Shown: positions 9,302 through 19,000, numbered from the stretch's first letter. The stretch: DNA of 64,000 bases from Streptococcus castoreus DSM 17536 (GCF_000425025.1 NZ_KE384294.1:38587-102586); one strand, 5' to 3'. Numbers and translations are program-made. The notes: generated by a model from the sequence alone, not told the origin.

Positions 9302-9895
9302 TTAATTATCCTTCTTTCTGATGATAAAATGATCAGACTTAGCGTTCAGTTGGTTGGTCTGGCTTTTTACTGTGTTGTTAGTCTCTCGGCGTTTCTTACT
9401 GGTAAAAGCTTGTTTTTCTGGCTGTTTTTCTCTAGAAGCCTTCTTTGATTTACTTTTAGGCTTAGATCCCAGCTGGTTTGGTCTACGGCGATTGGGTTTT
9501 GATGATTTTTTACGTCTCGGTTGACGTTCCTCCTCAAAGGTCAGTTCTTTAGGATTCAGGTTTTCTAAAACAAAGTAAGCACAGCCAAAATTACAAAATT
9601 CTTTAAGATAATCTTCTAGCCGGGAAATGCGATTCGTCTTTTTGACGTCATTCGTATCCTTGTAAAATCCTTTTAGACGTAACTGCTCATTGCCCCAGTC
9701 TCCAACAATATAATCATATTTCAATAAAATGTCTGTATAACGTTGACTAAAGCTTGTCGTATTAAAAGCATCTTTAACATTTTCTAGTAGGTATAACTCA
9801 ATCTCATCTGCTTTAACATGATGGTCAAAATGGATAAATTCTGGTCCAGGAAATTTATTGTAATTATACATTTCTGGTGAAATGTCTTTTTTCAT
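9302..9895 (-). CDS. YutD-family (DUF1027) protein with a basic tail
   Basis: 197 residues. The first ~115 residues match the YutD family of small cytoplasmic Firmicute proteins of unknown biochemical role (YDYIVGDWGNEQLRLKGFY, CNFGCAYFVLEN). The rest is a low-complexity tail rich in Lys, Arg, Ser and Gln, likely disordered and perhaps RNA-binding. ATG 9895 is chosen because AAAGGAG lies 4 bp upstream; the longer frame to 9979 has no site. It is the first gene of the operon with rlmN (3 bp apart), which suggests a link to ribosome or RNA biology. Confidence 0.85.
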   Translation of the reverse strand: MKKDISPEMYNYNKFPGPEFIHFDHHVKADEIELYLLENVKDAFNTTSFSQRYTDILLKYDYIVGDWGNEQLRLKGFYKDTNDVKKTNRISRLEDYLKEFCNFGCAYFVLENLNPKELTFEEERQPRRKKSSKPNRRRPNQLGSKPKSKSKKASREKQPEKQAFTSKKRRETNNTVKSQTNQLNAKSDHFIIRKKDN

Positions 9896-10038
9896 ATGAC
9901 TCCTTTCTTGAGAATCCAGTCGTATTAAATAAATTGGTAATAGGGTAAAAATTTCTGATCTAGGGCTATTACTTGGCAAAAAATAAAACTAGTCAGACAA
10001 ATATAGCGAAATCTCTCACCATTACCCATAACTCTTCT

Positions 10039-10067
10039 ATTATACACTATTTTCTAAAATTTGTAAG
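10039..10067 (-). promoter_or_regulatory. Promoter of the yutD-rlmN-vanZ operon
   Basis: Minus strand: -35 CTTACA, 17-bp spacer, -10 TATAAT. The predicted leader before the yutD ATG is about 135 nt, with no obvious riboswitch. Confidence 0.7.
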
Positions 10068-10378
10068 AAAAGGAAATCTGTCATCAGGACAAACGCACAA
10101 GAGAAAGGGCAGTATCCTTTTTAAAATTTTTGCCATTTTTCTTTGTTAACTGATTTATTTCCTTTCTTTGATCTAATACATCAACCATACAGAGAAAAAG
10201 AGCTTACATTGTTACTTCCATTCATTTAGGACAACAATTAAAGGGACTCTATGTCCTTTTAATAATCTGGTATTATACCAAAACTATCACTAAATAATGG
10301 CTTTCAGTTTGCTTTAGTACCACCTTACCTCAAATGTCCAATCAACTTCTGACTCTTTTTATCACGTTACGTATAAAA
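10068..10378. other. Intergenic stretch with no recognised gene
   Basis: About 310 AT-rich bases between the yutD promoter and the terminator of the PDZ-Lon operon. No ORF with a ribosome-binding site, RNA gene or strong repeat was seen. Confidence 0.6.
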
Positions 10379-10427
10379 ATTGAGTAAGATAGACAGACCA
10401 ATTCTTGGTCAAATGTTCTTACTCAAT
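10379..10427 (-). terminator. Terminator of the rsmD-coaD-sepM operon
   Basis: Minus-strand outer stem ATTGAGTAAGA / TCTTACTCAAT encloses an inner hairpin GACCA/TGGTC and is followed by TTTTTA. It is 45 bp after the 10472 stop codon. Confidence 0.8.
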
Positions 10428-10471
10428 CATTGTTCATTATTTAGTTTTCTTCAGCTAGGTCACTGCCCATT

Positions 10472-11509
10472 CTATTTTCGAAGGTAATTCAAAGCATCTT
10501 GCACATTTGTGACAGGAACAATCTTCATTTTTGTTTTTAATCGCTTGGCAACTCTTTTGGCTTCTTCATAATTAGTAATTGCTTTTGGATTAACTTTCTT
10601 TAGGGCTTTATCCACAGGATTGTTAGGCACAAAGAAGATGTCTGCTCCAGCATCTGCTGCCGCTACAACTTTTAGTCCTGCACCGCCAATGTCTCCCACT
10701 TCACCATTTTTGCCAATCGTCCCAGTTCCTGCGATGACACGCCCCTTGCGCAAATCTTCTTTACTGATTTGATCGTAAATATCAAGTGTAAACATGAGAC
10801 CAGCACTCGGTCCTCCCACCCCTTTTGTACTAAAATCAATTTTATCTTCTGAATTGACCTTGGTATGGTCTGTTAGGACAATGCCAATACCGTTTTTGCC
10901 ATTTTTCAGTTTAATAATCCTGCCTGTTTCCGTTTTCAGCTTATTATTACTGATAAACTGAACCGTGACCTTATCTCCAAGTTTTAAATGAGAAACATAA
11001 TTAACCAGCTCTGCTGAACTAGTGAATTTCTTACCGTTAACCCCAGTAACTGTGTCTGCTAGATTCAATAAGCCCTTAAAGGTTGACTTTTTACTGACAT
11101 CTAACACATAAACTCCTTTATACTCCAAACTGACTTTTTTTCCAGCCAACGTCAAAGCTTGATAAATAGCGCTATTTTGCGAGGTTTCCATGTAAAAGTG
11201 ATTGATACGAAGATAATCTGCATCGCTATAACCACCCGTTGTATTCTCTGCAGAACTAATTTCTGTAAAAGGTGTCAGCCAAGCATAAATTAGCTGTGCC
11301 AAAGTTGCCCGACTAAGACTAACTGCTACAAAATGATAGGATCCTTTCTTTTTGTCTTCTTTCCCATTGACTTTCAAAACGGAACGAATGTCATAGGCAC
11401 CACCAGGCATTTCAATATAATATGGTAATGGGAAAAATAGGGCTACCAATAAGGCTACTAAAACAAAGAGACTAATCAGCCACCACTTGATTTTTTTAAT
11501 TGTTTTCAT
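10472..11509 (-). CDS. sepM: Membrane-anchored PDZ-Lon (S16) serine protease, SepM/YlbL type
   Basis: 345 residues. One N-terminal membrane helix (about 9-27) anchors an extracellular PDZ domain (about 130-200) and a Lon-type peptidase domain. The catalytic dyad is S235 (GGPSAG) and K280 (GGAGLK). In S. mutans, SepM processes the competence-stimulating peptide; in B. subtilis, YlbL acts in cell-division control. The 5' end overlaps coaD by 14 bp, an order common in Firmicutes. The substrate in this organism is unknown. Confidence 0.88.
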   Translation of the reverse strand: MKTIKKIKWWLISLFVLVALLVALFFPLPYYIEMPGGAYDIRSVLKVNGKEDKKKGSYHFVAVSLSRATLAQLIYAWLTPFTEISSAENTTGGYSDADYLRINHFYMETSQNSAIYQALTLAGKKVSLEYKGVYVLDVSKKSTFKGLLNLADTVTGVNGKKFTSSAELVNYVSHLKLGDKVTVQFISNNKLKTETGRIIKLKNGKNGIGIVLTDHTKVNSEDKIDFSTKGVGGPSAGLMFTLDIYDQISKEDLRKGRVIAGTGTIGKNGEVGDIGGAGLKVVAAADAGADIFFVPNNPVDKALKKVNPKAITNYEEAKRVAKRLKTKMKIVPVTNVQDALNYLRK

Positions 11510-11987
11510 TCATTTTCTCCACTTGAGTAATAACAGACTGAGGTACTAAACCTTCCAAAGAGGACTGAAAATGAATCAGTTCTCTAATACGACTAGAACT
11601 AAGAGGTTGCAACTCATTCTTTGAAATAAAATAAAGGGTATCAATACTTGGTGCCAACATATGATTAAAATATTCTAAGTTTGCTTCATATTCAAAGTCT
11701 GTAGGATTGCGTAATCCTCTAATCAGATGGGTAACTTGCAACTCTTGTGCTAAATCAACAGCCAAGCGGTTTTTAGCCATGACAACGGTTACATTCATAA
11801 ACTTCTCAAGAGCTTGTGAAAGCATCAAATGTCGTATTTCGAGTTCGAAAAGGCTTTCTTTGTTAGGATTGTGAAAGACACCGACATAGAGTTGGTCGCA
11901 CAAACAACTGGCTCTCTTAATAATATCAATATGCCCATTTGTCACTGGATCAAATGAGCCTGTATAAAGTCCTATCTTACTTGACAT
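11496..11987 (-). CDS. coaD: Phosphopantetheine adenylyltransferase
   Basis: 163 residues, normal length. It transfers AMP from ATP to 4'-phosphopantetheine, giving dephospho-CoA, the penultimate step of coenzyme A synthesis. The nucleotidyltransferase motif TGSFDPVTNGH is at the N-terminus, and the C-terminal LSSSRIRELI is the ISSTxxR-type motif. It lies between rsmD (11-bp overlap) and sepM, the usual Firmicute order. Confidence 0.96.
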   Translation of the reverse strand: MSSKIGLYTGSFDPVTNGHIDIIKRASCLCDQLYVGVFHNPNKESLFELEIRHLMLSQALEKFMNVTVVMAKNRLAVDLAQELQVTHLIRGLRNPTDFEYEANLEYFNHMLAPSIDTLYFISKNELQPLSSSRIRELIHFQSSLEGLVPQSVITQVEKMNENN

Positions 11988-12516
11988 AAACCGTTACCTT
12001 ACTAATTCCATAGGTTTTTTCTTTCCAAATACCAAGGGTTGCAATCGCTTCTGGTAAGATGACACTTTTGTCCGTCTCACAAATCACCATCACATTATCA
12101 CTTAATAAGTTTTTGACCACTAGAGCCTCAATATTTGCCACAATCGTTTCCTTGGCATAAGGGGGATCTAAAAAAACTAAGTTAAATTGACCATTTAATT
12201 GATTAATTGCTCGTTCTGCATCCATTTTCAGTAAAGTAAACCGGCTATTAGTCTTAGTTATCCTAATATTTTCTTGAATAATAGCCTGTGCCTTACGGTC
12301 ACGTTCTACCAAAACAGCTTCTGATATGCCACGAGAAACAGCCTCAATGGATAAGCCACCCGACCCCGCAAATAAATCTAAACTACGACCTCCATCAAAG
12401 TAAGGACCAATCATATTAAAAATAGCTCCCCTTACCTTATCTGAAGTGGGACGGGTTGTTTTTCCATCAAGCGTTTTCAAAAAACGCCCACCAAATTCAC
12501 CTGATATAATTCTCAT
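11977..12516 (-). CDS. rsmD: 16S rRNA (guanine966-N2)-methyltransferase RsmD
   Basis: 179 residues from ATG 12516, or 182 from ATG 12525. SAM-dependent Rossmann fold: LDLFAGSGGLSIEA is the SAM loop and FLDPPYAKE is the catalytic (D/N)PPY motif. It methylates G966 of 16S rRNA. The start at 12516 is preferred because an extended -10 sequence overlaps ATG 12525 and places transcription initiation at or next to 12516. No ribosome-binding site precedes either ATG, so the mRNA may be leaderless. Confidence 0.92.
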   Translation of the reverse strand: MRIISGEFGGRFLKTLDGKTTRPTSDKVRGAIFNMIGPYFDGGRSLDLFAGSGGLSIEAVSRGISEAVLVERDRKAQAIIQENIRITKTNSRFTLLKMDAERAINQLNGQFNLVFLDPPYAKETIVANIEALVVKNLLSDNVMVICETDKSVILPEAIATLGIWKEKTYGISKVTVYVK

Positions 12517-12523
12517 ACTTCTC

Positions 12524-12532
12524 ATTATAGCA
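12524..12532 (-). promoter_or_regulatory. Extended -10 promoter of rsmD
   Basis: Minus-strand TGCTATAAT matches the extended -10 consensus TGnTATAAT exactly. The next ATG begins 8 bp downstream of the hexamer, so the transcript should begin at about the start codon. Confidence 0.6.
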
Positions 12533-12582
12533 AAATAATAAAAGTATCCTAGTAGAAATCATTCGATTTTGCATTTTTTAGT

Positions 12583-12608
12583 AAAAAAGAATAGATTACT
12601 CTATTCTT
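12583..12608 (-). terminator. asnA terminator
   Basis: Minus-strand hairpin AAGAATAG / CTATTCTT, loop of 6, followed by a T run, directly after the asnA stop codon. Confidence 0.8.
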
Positions 12609-12615
12609 GTATAGG

Positions 12616-13608
12616 TTACAGGATATTATCAAAACGATCTCTAACCTCTTGTGGCCAAACGGACGTTTGAACTTCTCCAATATGCTTTTTACGCAACAAA
12701 AACATTGCCATACGTGATTGACCAATACCACCACCAATTGACAGTGGAAAAAGACCATTTAACAATGATTTGTGCCAGTCAAATTCCAGACGATCTTGGT
12801 CACCAGTTATTTCCACCTGGCGTTTCAGAGCATCTTCATCAACACGGATACCCATTGAAGATAATTCAAAGGCTGAACCTAACTGATCATTCCAGACAAG
12901 AATATCACCATTTAACCCATGATAGCCATTTTCAGATTCACTTGTCCAATCATCGTAATCAGGGGCACGACCGTCGTGAGGTTTGCCATCTGCTAAAACC
13001 CCACCAATACCAATCAAGAAAACGGCACCAAATTCCTCAGTAATGGCATTTTCACGTTCTTTTGGTGTTAGATCAGGGTATTTTGCAACCAATTCTTCAG
13101 TATGAACGAAAGTGATTTTCTTTGGTAAGACTGCTTCAATGTCATATCGGGCTTCAACTGCCAATTCTGTTAGGCGAATAACCTTGTAAATGGTTTCTAC
13201 CGTTTCTTTTAGATAAGCTAGATTACGTTTGCCATCAGGAATGACCTTTTCCCAGTCCCACTGGTCAACGTAGACGGAATGCGTTTGATCAAGGGAATCT
13301 TCATCAGGCCGAAGAGCTTTCATATTAACAACAAGACCTTCACCTTCATTAAAGCCAAAACGAGCTAAAGTGTGACGTTTCCATTTTGCTAACGAATGCA
13401 CCACTTCAAAGGTTGCATTAGGAATTTTCAAGACATTGACGGAAACGGGATTTTCAATACCAGACAAATTATCCTGCATACCGTCTCCGACCCGACTTAA
13501 AATGGGTCCTTGCACTTCAACAACATCAAGTTTAGCAATCAAATACTGTGTAAATGTATTTTTAACAAAGGAAATTTCCTCTTGTTGATGAATAAAACTT
13601 TTCTTCAT
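12616..13608 (-). CDS. asnA: Aspartate-ammonia ligase (asparagine synthetase A)
   Basis: 330 residues, the standard AsnA length. It makes asparagine from aspartate, ammonia and ATP, and is related to class II aminoacyl-tRNA synthetases. Recognisable stretches are [10 protein letters not shown] near the N-terminus, [19 protein letters not shown], and the C-terminal [10 protein letters not shown] motif 3. ATG 13608 is chosen because AGGGAGG lies 4 bp upstream; the upstream in-frame ATG at 13641 lacks a site. Monocistronic, with its own promoter and terminator. Confidence 0.96.
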   Translation of the reverse strand: MKKSFIHQQEEISFVKNTFTQYLIAKLDVVEVQGPILSRVGDGMQDNLSGIENPVSVNVLKIPNATFEVVHSLAKWKRHTLARFGFNEGEGLVVNMKALRPDEDSLDQTHSVYVDQWDWEKVIPDGKRNLAYLKETVETIYKVIRLTELAVEARYDIEAVLPKKITFVHTEELVAKYPDLTPKERENAITEEFGAVFLIGIGGVLADGKPHDGRAPDYDDWTSESENGYHGLNGDILVWNDQLGSAFELSSMGIRVDEDALKRQVEITGDQDRLEFDWHKSLLNGLFPLSIGGGIGQSRMAMFLLRKKHIGEVQTSVWPQEVRDRFDNIL

Positions 13609-13673
13609 AGCGCCTCCCTTTTTATGATGACTGATTTTCACTTTATATTGCCTTAAAAAGTAAAATATCCCTT

Positions 13674-13702
13674 ATTATACACTTATTTTTGACAAATGAA
13701 AA
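13674..13702 (-). promoter_or_regulatory. asnA promoter
   Basis: Minus strand: -35 TTTTCA, 17-bp spacer, -10 TATAAT, giving a leader of about 60 nt. No T-box-like structure was recognised in the leader. Confidence 0.65.
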
Positions 13703-13872
13703 TACCATTTCCTCAAATCACATCATACGTCAAAAGAGAAAACAAGCACTTTTTCAAAAAGCTCTCACCGTTTTTATTTCTAAACCAGATTATTTTCAGT
13801 TCAAATGGAAAACCGTTTCTTGAAAATGGTGGTTTCTCCGCCCATTCAGTGTATTCTAAAATGCCTTTCGTG

Positions 13873-13901
13873 AAAAAAGTCTTGGAAAATTTCCAAGACT
13901 T
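13873..13901 (-). terminator. Terminator of the arc operon
   Basis: Minus-strand hairpin AAGTCTTGGAA / TTCCAAGACTT followed by TTTTTT, 10 bp after the arcC stop codon. About 170 bp between here and the asnA promoter contain no recognised gene. Confidence 0.88.
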
Positions 13902-13910
13902 AAACCACTA

Positions 13911-14861
13911 TTAATCTGCAACCACCTGTGTCCCTGCACCGGCAGAAAGAACATTGTCAATATTTTCCAATGATGTAATGATAGCTCTGGCATTTGGTCT
14001 ATTTTCTACAAAAGCAATAGCTGCCTCAACCTTAGGCAACATGCTCCCTGGGGCAAATTGGTTTTGTGTAATATATTCTTTCATTCTTGAAACGGTTACA
14101 ATTTCTAATTTTTCCTGATCAGGTTTATTGTAGTTTACATAAACATTGTCAACACCTGTAAGAATGATGAACATATCTGCATCTATCAATTCTGATAAGG
14201 TTTGACTGGCAAAATCTTTATCAATAACAGCTTCCACACCTTTGAGTTCTTTTGTTTCTGGATTTTCAACAACCGGGACACCGCCCCCACCAGCACTAAC
14301 CACAACAACACCAGAATCAATGAGTCTCCTAATCACATTAGCTTCTTTGATTCCAACTGGTTTTGGTGATGGTACAACCTTGCGCCAACCACGACCCGCA
14401 TCTTCTTTAAAGCTAGCTCCTGTTTCTTCCATTTGTTTCTTAGCATCTTTTTCTGTTAAGAATGGACCAATCGGTTTTGTTGGATTTTCAAAGGCTGGAT
14501 CATTCTCATCAACAATAACTTGCGTTACGATTGCAGCCACTTCTTTTTGGATGCCTTGAACTTGTAATTCATTATCAAGAGCATTCACCAACCAAAAGCC
14601 AATACTTCCTTCTGTCATTGCGACACAGGTATCTAGAGGCATCGCTGGATTTTTTTCAGAATCAGCTGCAGCTTGTTGCAGTAATAAATTACCAACCTGT
14701 GGTCCATTACCGTGAGTAATAATCACTTCGTTACCCTCTTTAATCAGTTTAACGAGTGATTTTGAAGTTGAGATTAATGCTTCTTGTTGTGCTTTTGCTG
14801 AGGCATCTGTTGAAAGAATAGCATTCCCACCTAGAGCTACAACAATTTTTTGTTTCGTCAT
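13911..14861 (-). CDS. arcC: Carbamate kinase
   Basis: 316 residues. Last enzyme of the arginine deiminase pathway: carbamoyl phosphate plus ADP gives ATP, CO2 and ammonia. Amino-acid-kinase motifs are VALGGNAIL at the N-terminus, [15 protein letters not shown], and SAGGGGVPV near residue 190. GAGGAG upstream of the ATG is a good ribosome-binding site. It is the promoter-distal gene of the arc cluster, followed by the terminator. Confidence 0.96.
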   Translation of the reverse strand: MTKQKIVVALGGNAILSTDASAKAQQEALISTSKSLVKLIKEGNEVIITHGNGPQVGNLLLQQAAADSEKNPAMPLDTCVAMTEGSIGFWLVNALDNELQVQGIQKEVAAIVTQVIVDENDPAFENPTKPIGPFLTEKDAKKQMEETGASFKEDAGRGWRKVVPSPKPVGIKEANVIRRLIDSGVVVVSAGGGGVPVVENPETKELKGVEAVIDKDFASQTLSELIDADMFIILTGVDNVYVNYNKPDQEKLEIVTVSRMKEYITQNQFAPGSMLPKVEAAIAFVENRPNARAIITSLENIDNVLSAGAGTQVVAD

Positions 14862-14885
14862 ATATCGTTTCTCCTCATGTCTTTC

Positions 14886-16214
14886 TTATCGTGTTAATCG
14901 GTAGATAGCCTCCGCATAAATATCCATTGCTTTGTAGGCATCTGCCAAGTTGATGTTTTCATTTTCTTGATGTTCTGTTTGATTGGCATCTGGAAATAGA
15001 GCGCCAAATGCGACACAATTTGACATTGTTCTGGCAAATGTTGCACCGCCTGATGAAAGAGCTGGACTCTGATCCCCTGTTTTTTCTTTGTAGACATCAA
15101 GGAGTGTCGTTACTAAGTCACTAGTTAACGGTACATATAAAGGTGCTAGATAATCAAATTCCTCATAAATTAGCCCGTATTCTTTTGCCTTTTGACACAG
15201 TTGAGCTACTAATTTTTCCTTGTCTGCAAGAACAGGGATGCGAATATCCAAACGGACTTCTGTTATTTCCTTATTTAAAGTCAAGCCTGCAACGTTAAAG
15301 CTTAATGATCCTGATGGTTCATCTTGAATAGGACCAAAAATATTAATCGCTCTACCATCTTCATCAATGACATTAGCTAAAAAATCAAGGGTTGAATCCG
15401 GCTCAAGAACCACTAAAGCTTTGGCAAGTCTAATAAGGGCATTGATGCCATCTGGGGCATCCTTAGCATGCTGCGCCAAGCCATAGACCGTCAATTCATC
15501 ATCTTTAACTACGTATTCAAAACCGTGCTTATCAAGTTCTTCTTTTAAAGCGTCTAGTTTATCACCTTTATAAGATGCCCTAGCAGGAACAACATTATAG
15601 GCTTGACCAACTTCAAGATTAAGACGATCAGAACCTTTCCCCATTAATTTCGCTTGAAGCAAGCCTTTTTCCGCATACGTTAATGGGAAATGCGAATCGG
15701 GTGCAAAACCAAAGGTGGCTTCTTCCATCTCTTTATAACGGTTCATACAACGCCATAACGTTTCTTCGTCAGTTCCAAAGATAAAACGAATCCGTTTATT
15801 AAAGATTACTCCGGCATCTATCAAGGCTTTTGTAGCAAAAAGCGCCATCATGGAAGGTCCCTTATCATCCTGTGTACCACGACCAAAAAGACAGCCATCA
15901 CTTTCCACACATTCAAATGGATCCGTTCGCCATAACTGAAGATCTCCTGCTGGAACAACATCCAAATGGCACAAAATCGCTAAGACTTCTTCTTGCTCAC
16001 CCAGTTCGGCATAACCATAATAGCCTTCAGGATCAAGATAAGTCTTAAAACCGAGTTCTTGACACAAACTTAGAGTCTTTTCAAGAACATCTTGAATCGC
16101 CTGACCAAAAGGGGTCCCATTTTCTCCTTCATTTAGGACAGAAGGATACGAAACAATCGTCTTAATGGCTGCGATACAAGCTTTTTGATGTTTAGGTTTG
16201 ATATAGGTCTCCAT
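14886..16214 (-). CDS. arcT: M20-family metallopeptidase of the arc operon (ArcT/PepV-like dipeptidase)
   Basis: 442 residues. Zinc-peptidase residues are visible: H83 and D85 in CHLDVVPAG, the bridging Asp in GRGTQDDKGP (111-120), and E150/E151 in FGTDEET. This is the PepV/Xaa-His dipeptidase arrangement. The same gene lies between arcD and arcC in S. pyogenes. Its position suggests hydrolysis of arginine-containing peptides to feed the pathway, which is inference. Confidence 0.85.
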   Translation of the reverse strand: METYIKPKHQKACIAAIKTIVSYPSVLNEGENGTPFGQAIQDVLEKTLSLCQELGFKTYLDPEGYYGYAELGEQEEVLAILCHLDVVPAGDLQLWRTDPFECVESDGCLFGRGTQDDKGPSMMALFATKALIDAGVIFNKRIRFIFGTDEETLWRCMNRYKEMEEATFGFAPDSHFPLTYAEKGLLQAKLMGKGSDRLNLEVGQAYNVVPARASYKGDKLDALKEELDKHGFEYVVKDDELTVYGLAQHAKDAPDGINALIRLAKALVVLEPDSTLDFLANVIDEDGRAINIFGPIQDEPSGSLSFNVAGLTLNKEITEVRLDIRIPVLADKEKLVAQLCQKAKEYGLIYEEFDYLAPLYVPLTSDLVTTLLDVYKEKTGDQSPALSSGGATFARTMSNCVAFGALFPDANQTEHQENENINLADAYKAMDIYAEAIYRLTR

Positions 16215-16231
16215 AGGAATCTCCTATTCTT

Positions 16232-17725
16232 TTAAAAGAACGTTGCGACCACAAGTAATAGCACACTAACAAGCATTACCATTACGATAAATTTACCGAT
16301 AAATTTCCACCAAGTTCCAAGTTCAATACGACCAAGAGCAAGGGCACCCATAACGATTGCTGAGGTTGGTGAAATCATATTCAAGATACCAGATGCCGAT
16401 TGGAATGCAGTGATAACAAGGTGAGCAGGGACATTTGAAAATTGTCCAAGTGGTGCCATGATACCCATTGTTGCCCCAGCAAGTCCTGAAGTTGATGGAA
16501 TCAAGAAGGACATTGGCAAATAGAAAATGTAAGCAAGAATGATAAAGATTTGTGAGGACAAACCTGAAAGTCCAGTTTCACCCCAATGAAGAATAGTTGC
16601 AGTGATCATACCGCCATTCATGATGACTTGAATACCACGTGCAATGGCACAGATAATAGCAACACCAAGAAGATCCGCACAGCCTGCTAGGAATGAACTT
16701 AAAAAATCCTCTTCAGACATTTTATAAGCAAATGCCACCAAGATACTCATCATAATAAAAAGCATGGTTATTTCAGGGAAGTACCAGTCTCCCAAGGCAA
16801 CTGCTGTTTTACCAAAGGCAGTTCCAAAACCTGGTAAACCTGTCAAAGCATTATTCAAATTGGCAAATAGTTTAATTCCAAATTTTTCCCAAGGGATCAA
16901 ACTAATAATCATAATTAAGAAAGTAATGGTGAAGATTGCTAAAACATGACGTTGACGTTTACTGAGATCCTCACCAGAATTTTGCAACTGGAAGAATTCC
17001 TTATGCTCTTGTGCCTTATCAGCAACAAGGGATTTGCTTGGATCTTTTTCGATCTTGCTGGCATAATTATAAACAAACCAAACAGACATACCAACAAGAA
17101 TAAACCATTGGATAATGCGCCAAACCATTCCATCTGCAAGGCTGATACCAGCAGCATCTGATGCCACACCTGTCGCAAATGGGTTAACCGTTGAGGCCAA
17201 ACACCCAATTTGTGAACCAATAAGAATAATCGCTACTGCCACAATACTGTCAAAACCAACAGCAATCATAACAGGAACTAGGAGAGGGTAAAAAGCCATC
17301 GTTTCTTCCCCCATGCCATAAGTAGAGCCACCTAGGGCAAACAAAGGAATTAAAATAGCAATCAGCATTTTTTCTCTACCTTTATTTTTACGCACAACAG
17401 ATGCAATGCCTGTATCGAGAGCACCTGTTTTATTGACAACTCCTAAAAAGCCACCAACCATCAGGATGAAGAAAGATACCTGAATAGCACCATCAGTCCC
17501 TTCGACCCCCAGCATGCCTCGAACAGGGGCCATCAAAATATCAAAGAACCCTTGAGGATTTGATTTTACAGTTTGATAAGTTCCTGAAATAACACCACCA
17601 CCCTTGGCGGTCTCATAAGCACCAGCTGGAATAAACCAGGTTAATACTGCCATAATGGCAATGATAATGAAGAGAACGGTATAAGAAGAAGGAATTTTAA
17701 ACCCACGTTTTTTTTCTTCTGTCAT
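16232..17725 (-). CDS. arcD: Arginine/ornithine antiporter-type transporter, YfcC family
   Basis: 497 residues with about 12 membrane segments in the YfcC/C4-dicarboxylate-anaerobic-carrier-like family (FIPAGAYE, GGSTYGMGEETMAFYPLLVPV, FLIPSTSGLAG). In streptococcal arc clusters this gene imports arginine in exchange for ornithine. The family differs from the APC-type ArcD of Pseudomonas and Lactococcus, so the name rests on operon position. A strong hairpin separates it from arcB. Confidence 0.85.
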   Translation of the reverse strand: MTEEKKRGFKIPSSYTVLFIIIAIMAVLTWFIPAGAYETAKGGGVISGTYQTVKSNPQGFFDILMAPVRGMLGVEGTDGAIQVSFFILMVGGFLGVVNKTGALDTGIASVVRKNKGREKMLIAILIPLFALGGSTYGMGEETMAFYPLLVPVMIAVGFDSIVAVAIILIGSQIGCLASTVNPFATGVASDAAGISLADGMVWRIIQWFILVGMSVWFVYNYASKIEKDPSKSLVADKAQEHKEFFQLQNSGEDLSKRQRHVLAIFTITFLIMIISLIPWEKFGIKLFANLNNALTGLPGFGTAFGKTAVALGDWYFPEITMLFIMMSILVAFAYKMSEEDFLSSFLAGCADLLGVAIICAIARGIQVIMNGGMITATILHWGETGLSGLSSQIFIILAYIFYLPMSFLIPSTSGLAGATMGIMAPLGQFSNVPAHLVITAFQSASGILNMISPTSAIVMGALALGRIELGTWWKFIGKFIVMVMLVSVLLLVVATFF

Positions 17726-17756
17726 AATGATTACCTCTTACCTTTTCATAAAATAA

Positions 17757-17797
17757 GCCGTCCTAGTTCCGGTCAAGGACACGAGAACCAGAACGAC
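17757..17797 (-). terminator. Intercistronic hairpin between arcB and arcD
   Basis: On the minus strand GTCGTTCTGGTTC pairs with GGAACTAGGACGGC, using some G-U pairs, around a loop of about 14 bases. The T run after it is poor (TTATTTTA). It is more likely a partial terminator or mRNA-stabilising element that sets arcB above arcD than a full stop. Confidence 0.5.
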
Positions 17798-17878
17798 TTG
17801 TCATGTAGTTAAAGTACGTTTTTAAGTAGTTAAATTGTTAAATTATATAAGAATTCATTAAAGAGTACCAATCCTTTA

Positions 17879-18892
17879 TTACACTTTTGGAATAAAGAGG
17901 TTCCCAAGTGTTGCTGCCATAACCGCTTTAATAGTGTGCATACGGTTTTCAGCTTGATCAAAATGACGTGCGTATTTGCTACGGAAAACTTCGTCAGTAA
18001 CTTCCATTTCTTTTACACCGAATTTCTCTGCGACATCTTTGCCATAAACAGTGTTTGTGTCATGGAAAGCTGGCAAGCAGTGCAAGAAGATAAGGTTGTC
18101 ATTTCCTGATTTTTTAACAAGGTCCATGTTAACTTGATAGGGTTGAAGCAATTCAACACGTTCTTTGAATTTGTCTTCTTCACCCATTGACACCCAAACG
18201 TCAGTGTAAAGAACATCAGCGCCTTTAACCGCTTCGTCAGCATCTTCAGTAATAAGAATATGTGCACCGCTTTCTTTCGCATAACTTTCCGCTAAAGCAA
18301 CAATTTCTTCTTCTGGGAAAAGTTCTTTTGGTGAGAAGATATGAACATTAACACCAAGGATTGCACCGGTTACCAAAAGTGAATTAGCAACGTTGTTACG
18401 ACCATCACCACAGTAAACCAAAGTCAAGCCTTCAAGCTTACCAAAGTTTTCTTTCACAGTGAGATAATCAGCAAGCATTTGTGTTGGATGCCATTCATCA
18501 GTCAACCCATTCCAAACTGGAACACCTGAAAATTCAGCCAATTCTTCAACCATACGTTGGCTAAAACCACGGAATTCAATCCCATCAAACATACGTCCCA
18601 ATACTTTAGCGGTATCTTCTGTTGATTCTTTTTTACCAAGTTGGATGTCATTAGCACCAAGGTATTCTGGGTGAGCCCCTAGGTCAATAGCTGCTGTTGT
18701 AAAAGCTGCGCGTGTACGTGTCGATGTTTTTTCAAACAAGAGAGCAATGTTTTTACCTTCTAAGTAGTGATGAGGCACACCACGTTTTTTCAAATCCTTC
18801 AAATGAGCTGAAAAATCAATAAGGTATTCTAATTCAGCACGTGTAAAATCTTTTTCTGCTAGGAAACTACGTCCTTGAAATACTTGAGTCAT
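17879..18892 (-). CDS. arcB: Catabolic ornithine carbamoyltransferase
   Basis: 337 residues. It converts citrulline and phosphate to ornithine and carbamoyl phosphate. The carbamoyl-phosphate loop [11 protein letters not shown] is near residue 55, [11 protein letters not shown] near 137, and the catalytic HCLPAFHD with Cys near 270. AAAGGAG lies 6 bp upstream of the ATG. The length and the conserved C-terminus match the catabolic enzyme of other streptococcal arc operons. Confidence 0.96.
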   Translation of the reverse strand: MTQVFQGRSFLAEKDFTRAELEYLIDFSAHLKDLKKRGVPHHYLEGKNIALLFEKTSTRTRAAFTTAAIDLGAHPEYLGANDIQLGKKESTEDTAKVLGRMFDGIEFRGFSQRMVEELAEFSGVPVWNGLTDEWHPTQMLADYLTVKENFGKLEGLTLVYCGDGRNNVANSLLVTGAILGVNVHIFSPKELFPEEEIVALAESYAKESGAHILITEDADEAVKGADVLYTDVWVSMGEEDKFKERVELLQPYQVNMDLVKKSGNDNLIFLHCLPAFHDTNTVYGKDVAEKFGVKEMEVTDEVFRSKYARHFDQAENRMHTIKAVMAATLGNLFIPKV

Positions 18893-18922
18893 CTATTTCT
18901 CCTTTAAGTCTTAATGAAGTTA

Positions 18923-19000
18923 TTATTGATTACGTTTCGTGAGATAGAGATAGCAGCCTAATAGACCACCAACAATCGCAACTAGCATTGCTATGTCCAT
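18923..19000 (-). CDS. Tiny single-span membrane ORF between arcA and arcB
   Basis: 25 residues, beginning MDIAMLVAIVGGLLGC and ending in the charged tail LTKRNQ. The first ~20 residues form one hydrophobic helix with a Gly-Gly and a single Cys. GGAG lies 6 bp upstream of the ATG, a proper ribosome-binding site. It is co-directional with and 30 bp upstream of arcB. No family recognised. It could be a genuine small membrane protein or the remnant of a larger gene. Confidence 0.45.
   Translation of the reverse strand: MDIAMLVAIVGGLLGCYLYLTKRNQ

Noticed and set aside
9896..9979. 28-codon N-terminal extension of the YutD-like protein
   Set aside because: A strong AAAGGAG site 4 bp before ATG 9895 and a family-typical N-terminus favour the shorter start.
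13696..13914. 72-codon plus-strand frame between asnA and arcC
   Set aside because: It covers the asnA promoter and the arc terminator and has no ribosome-binding site.
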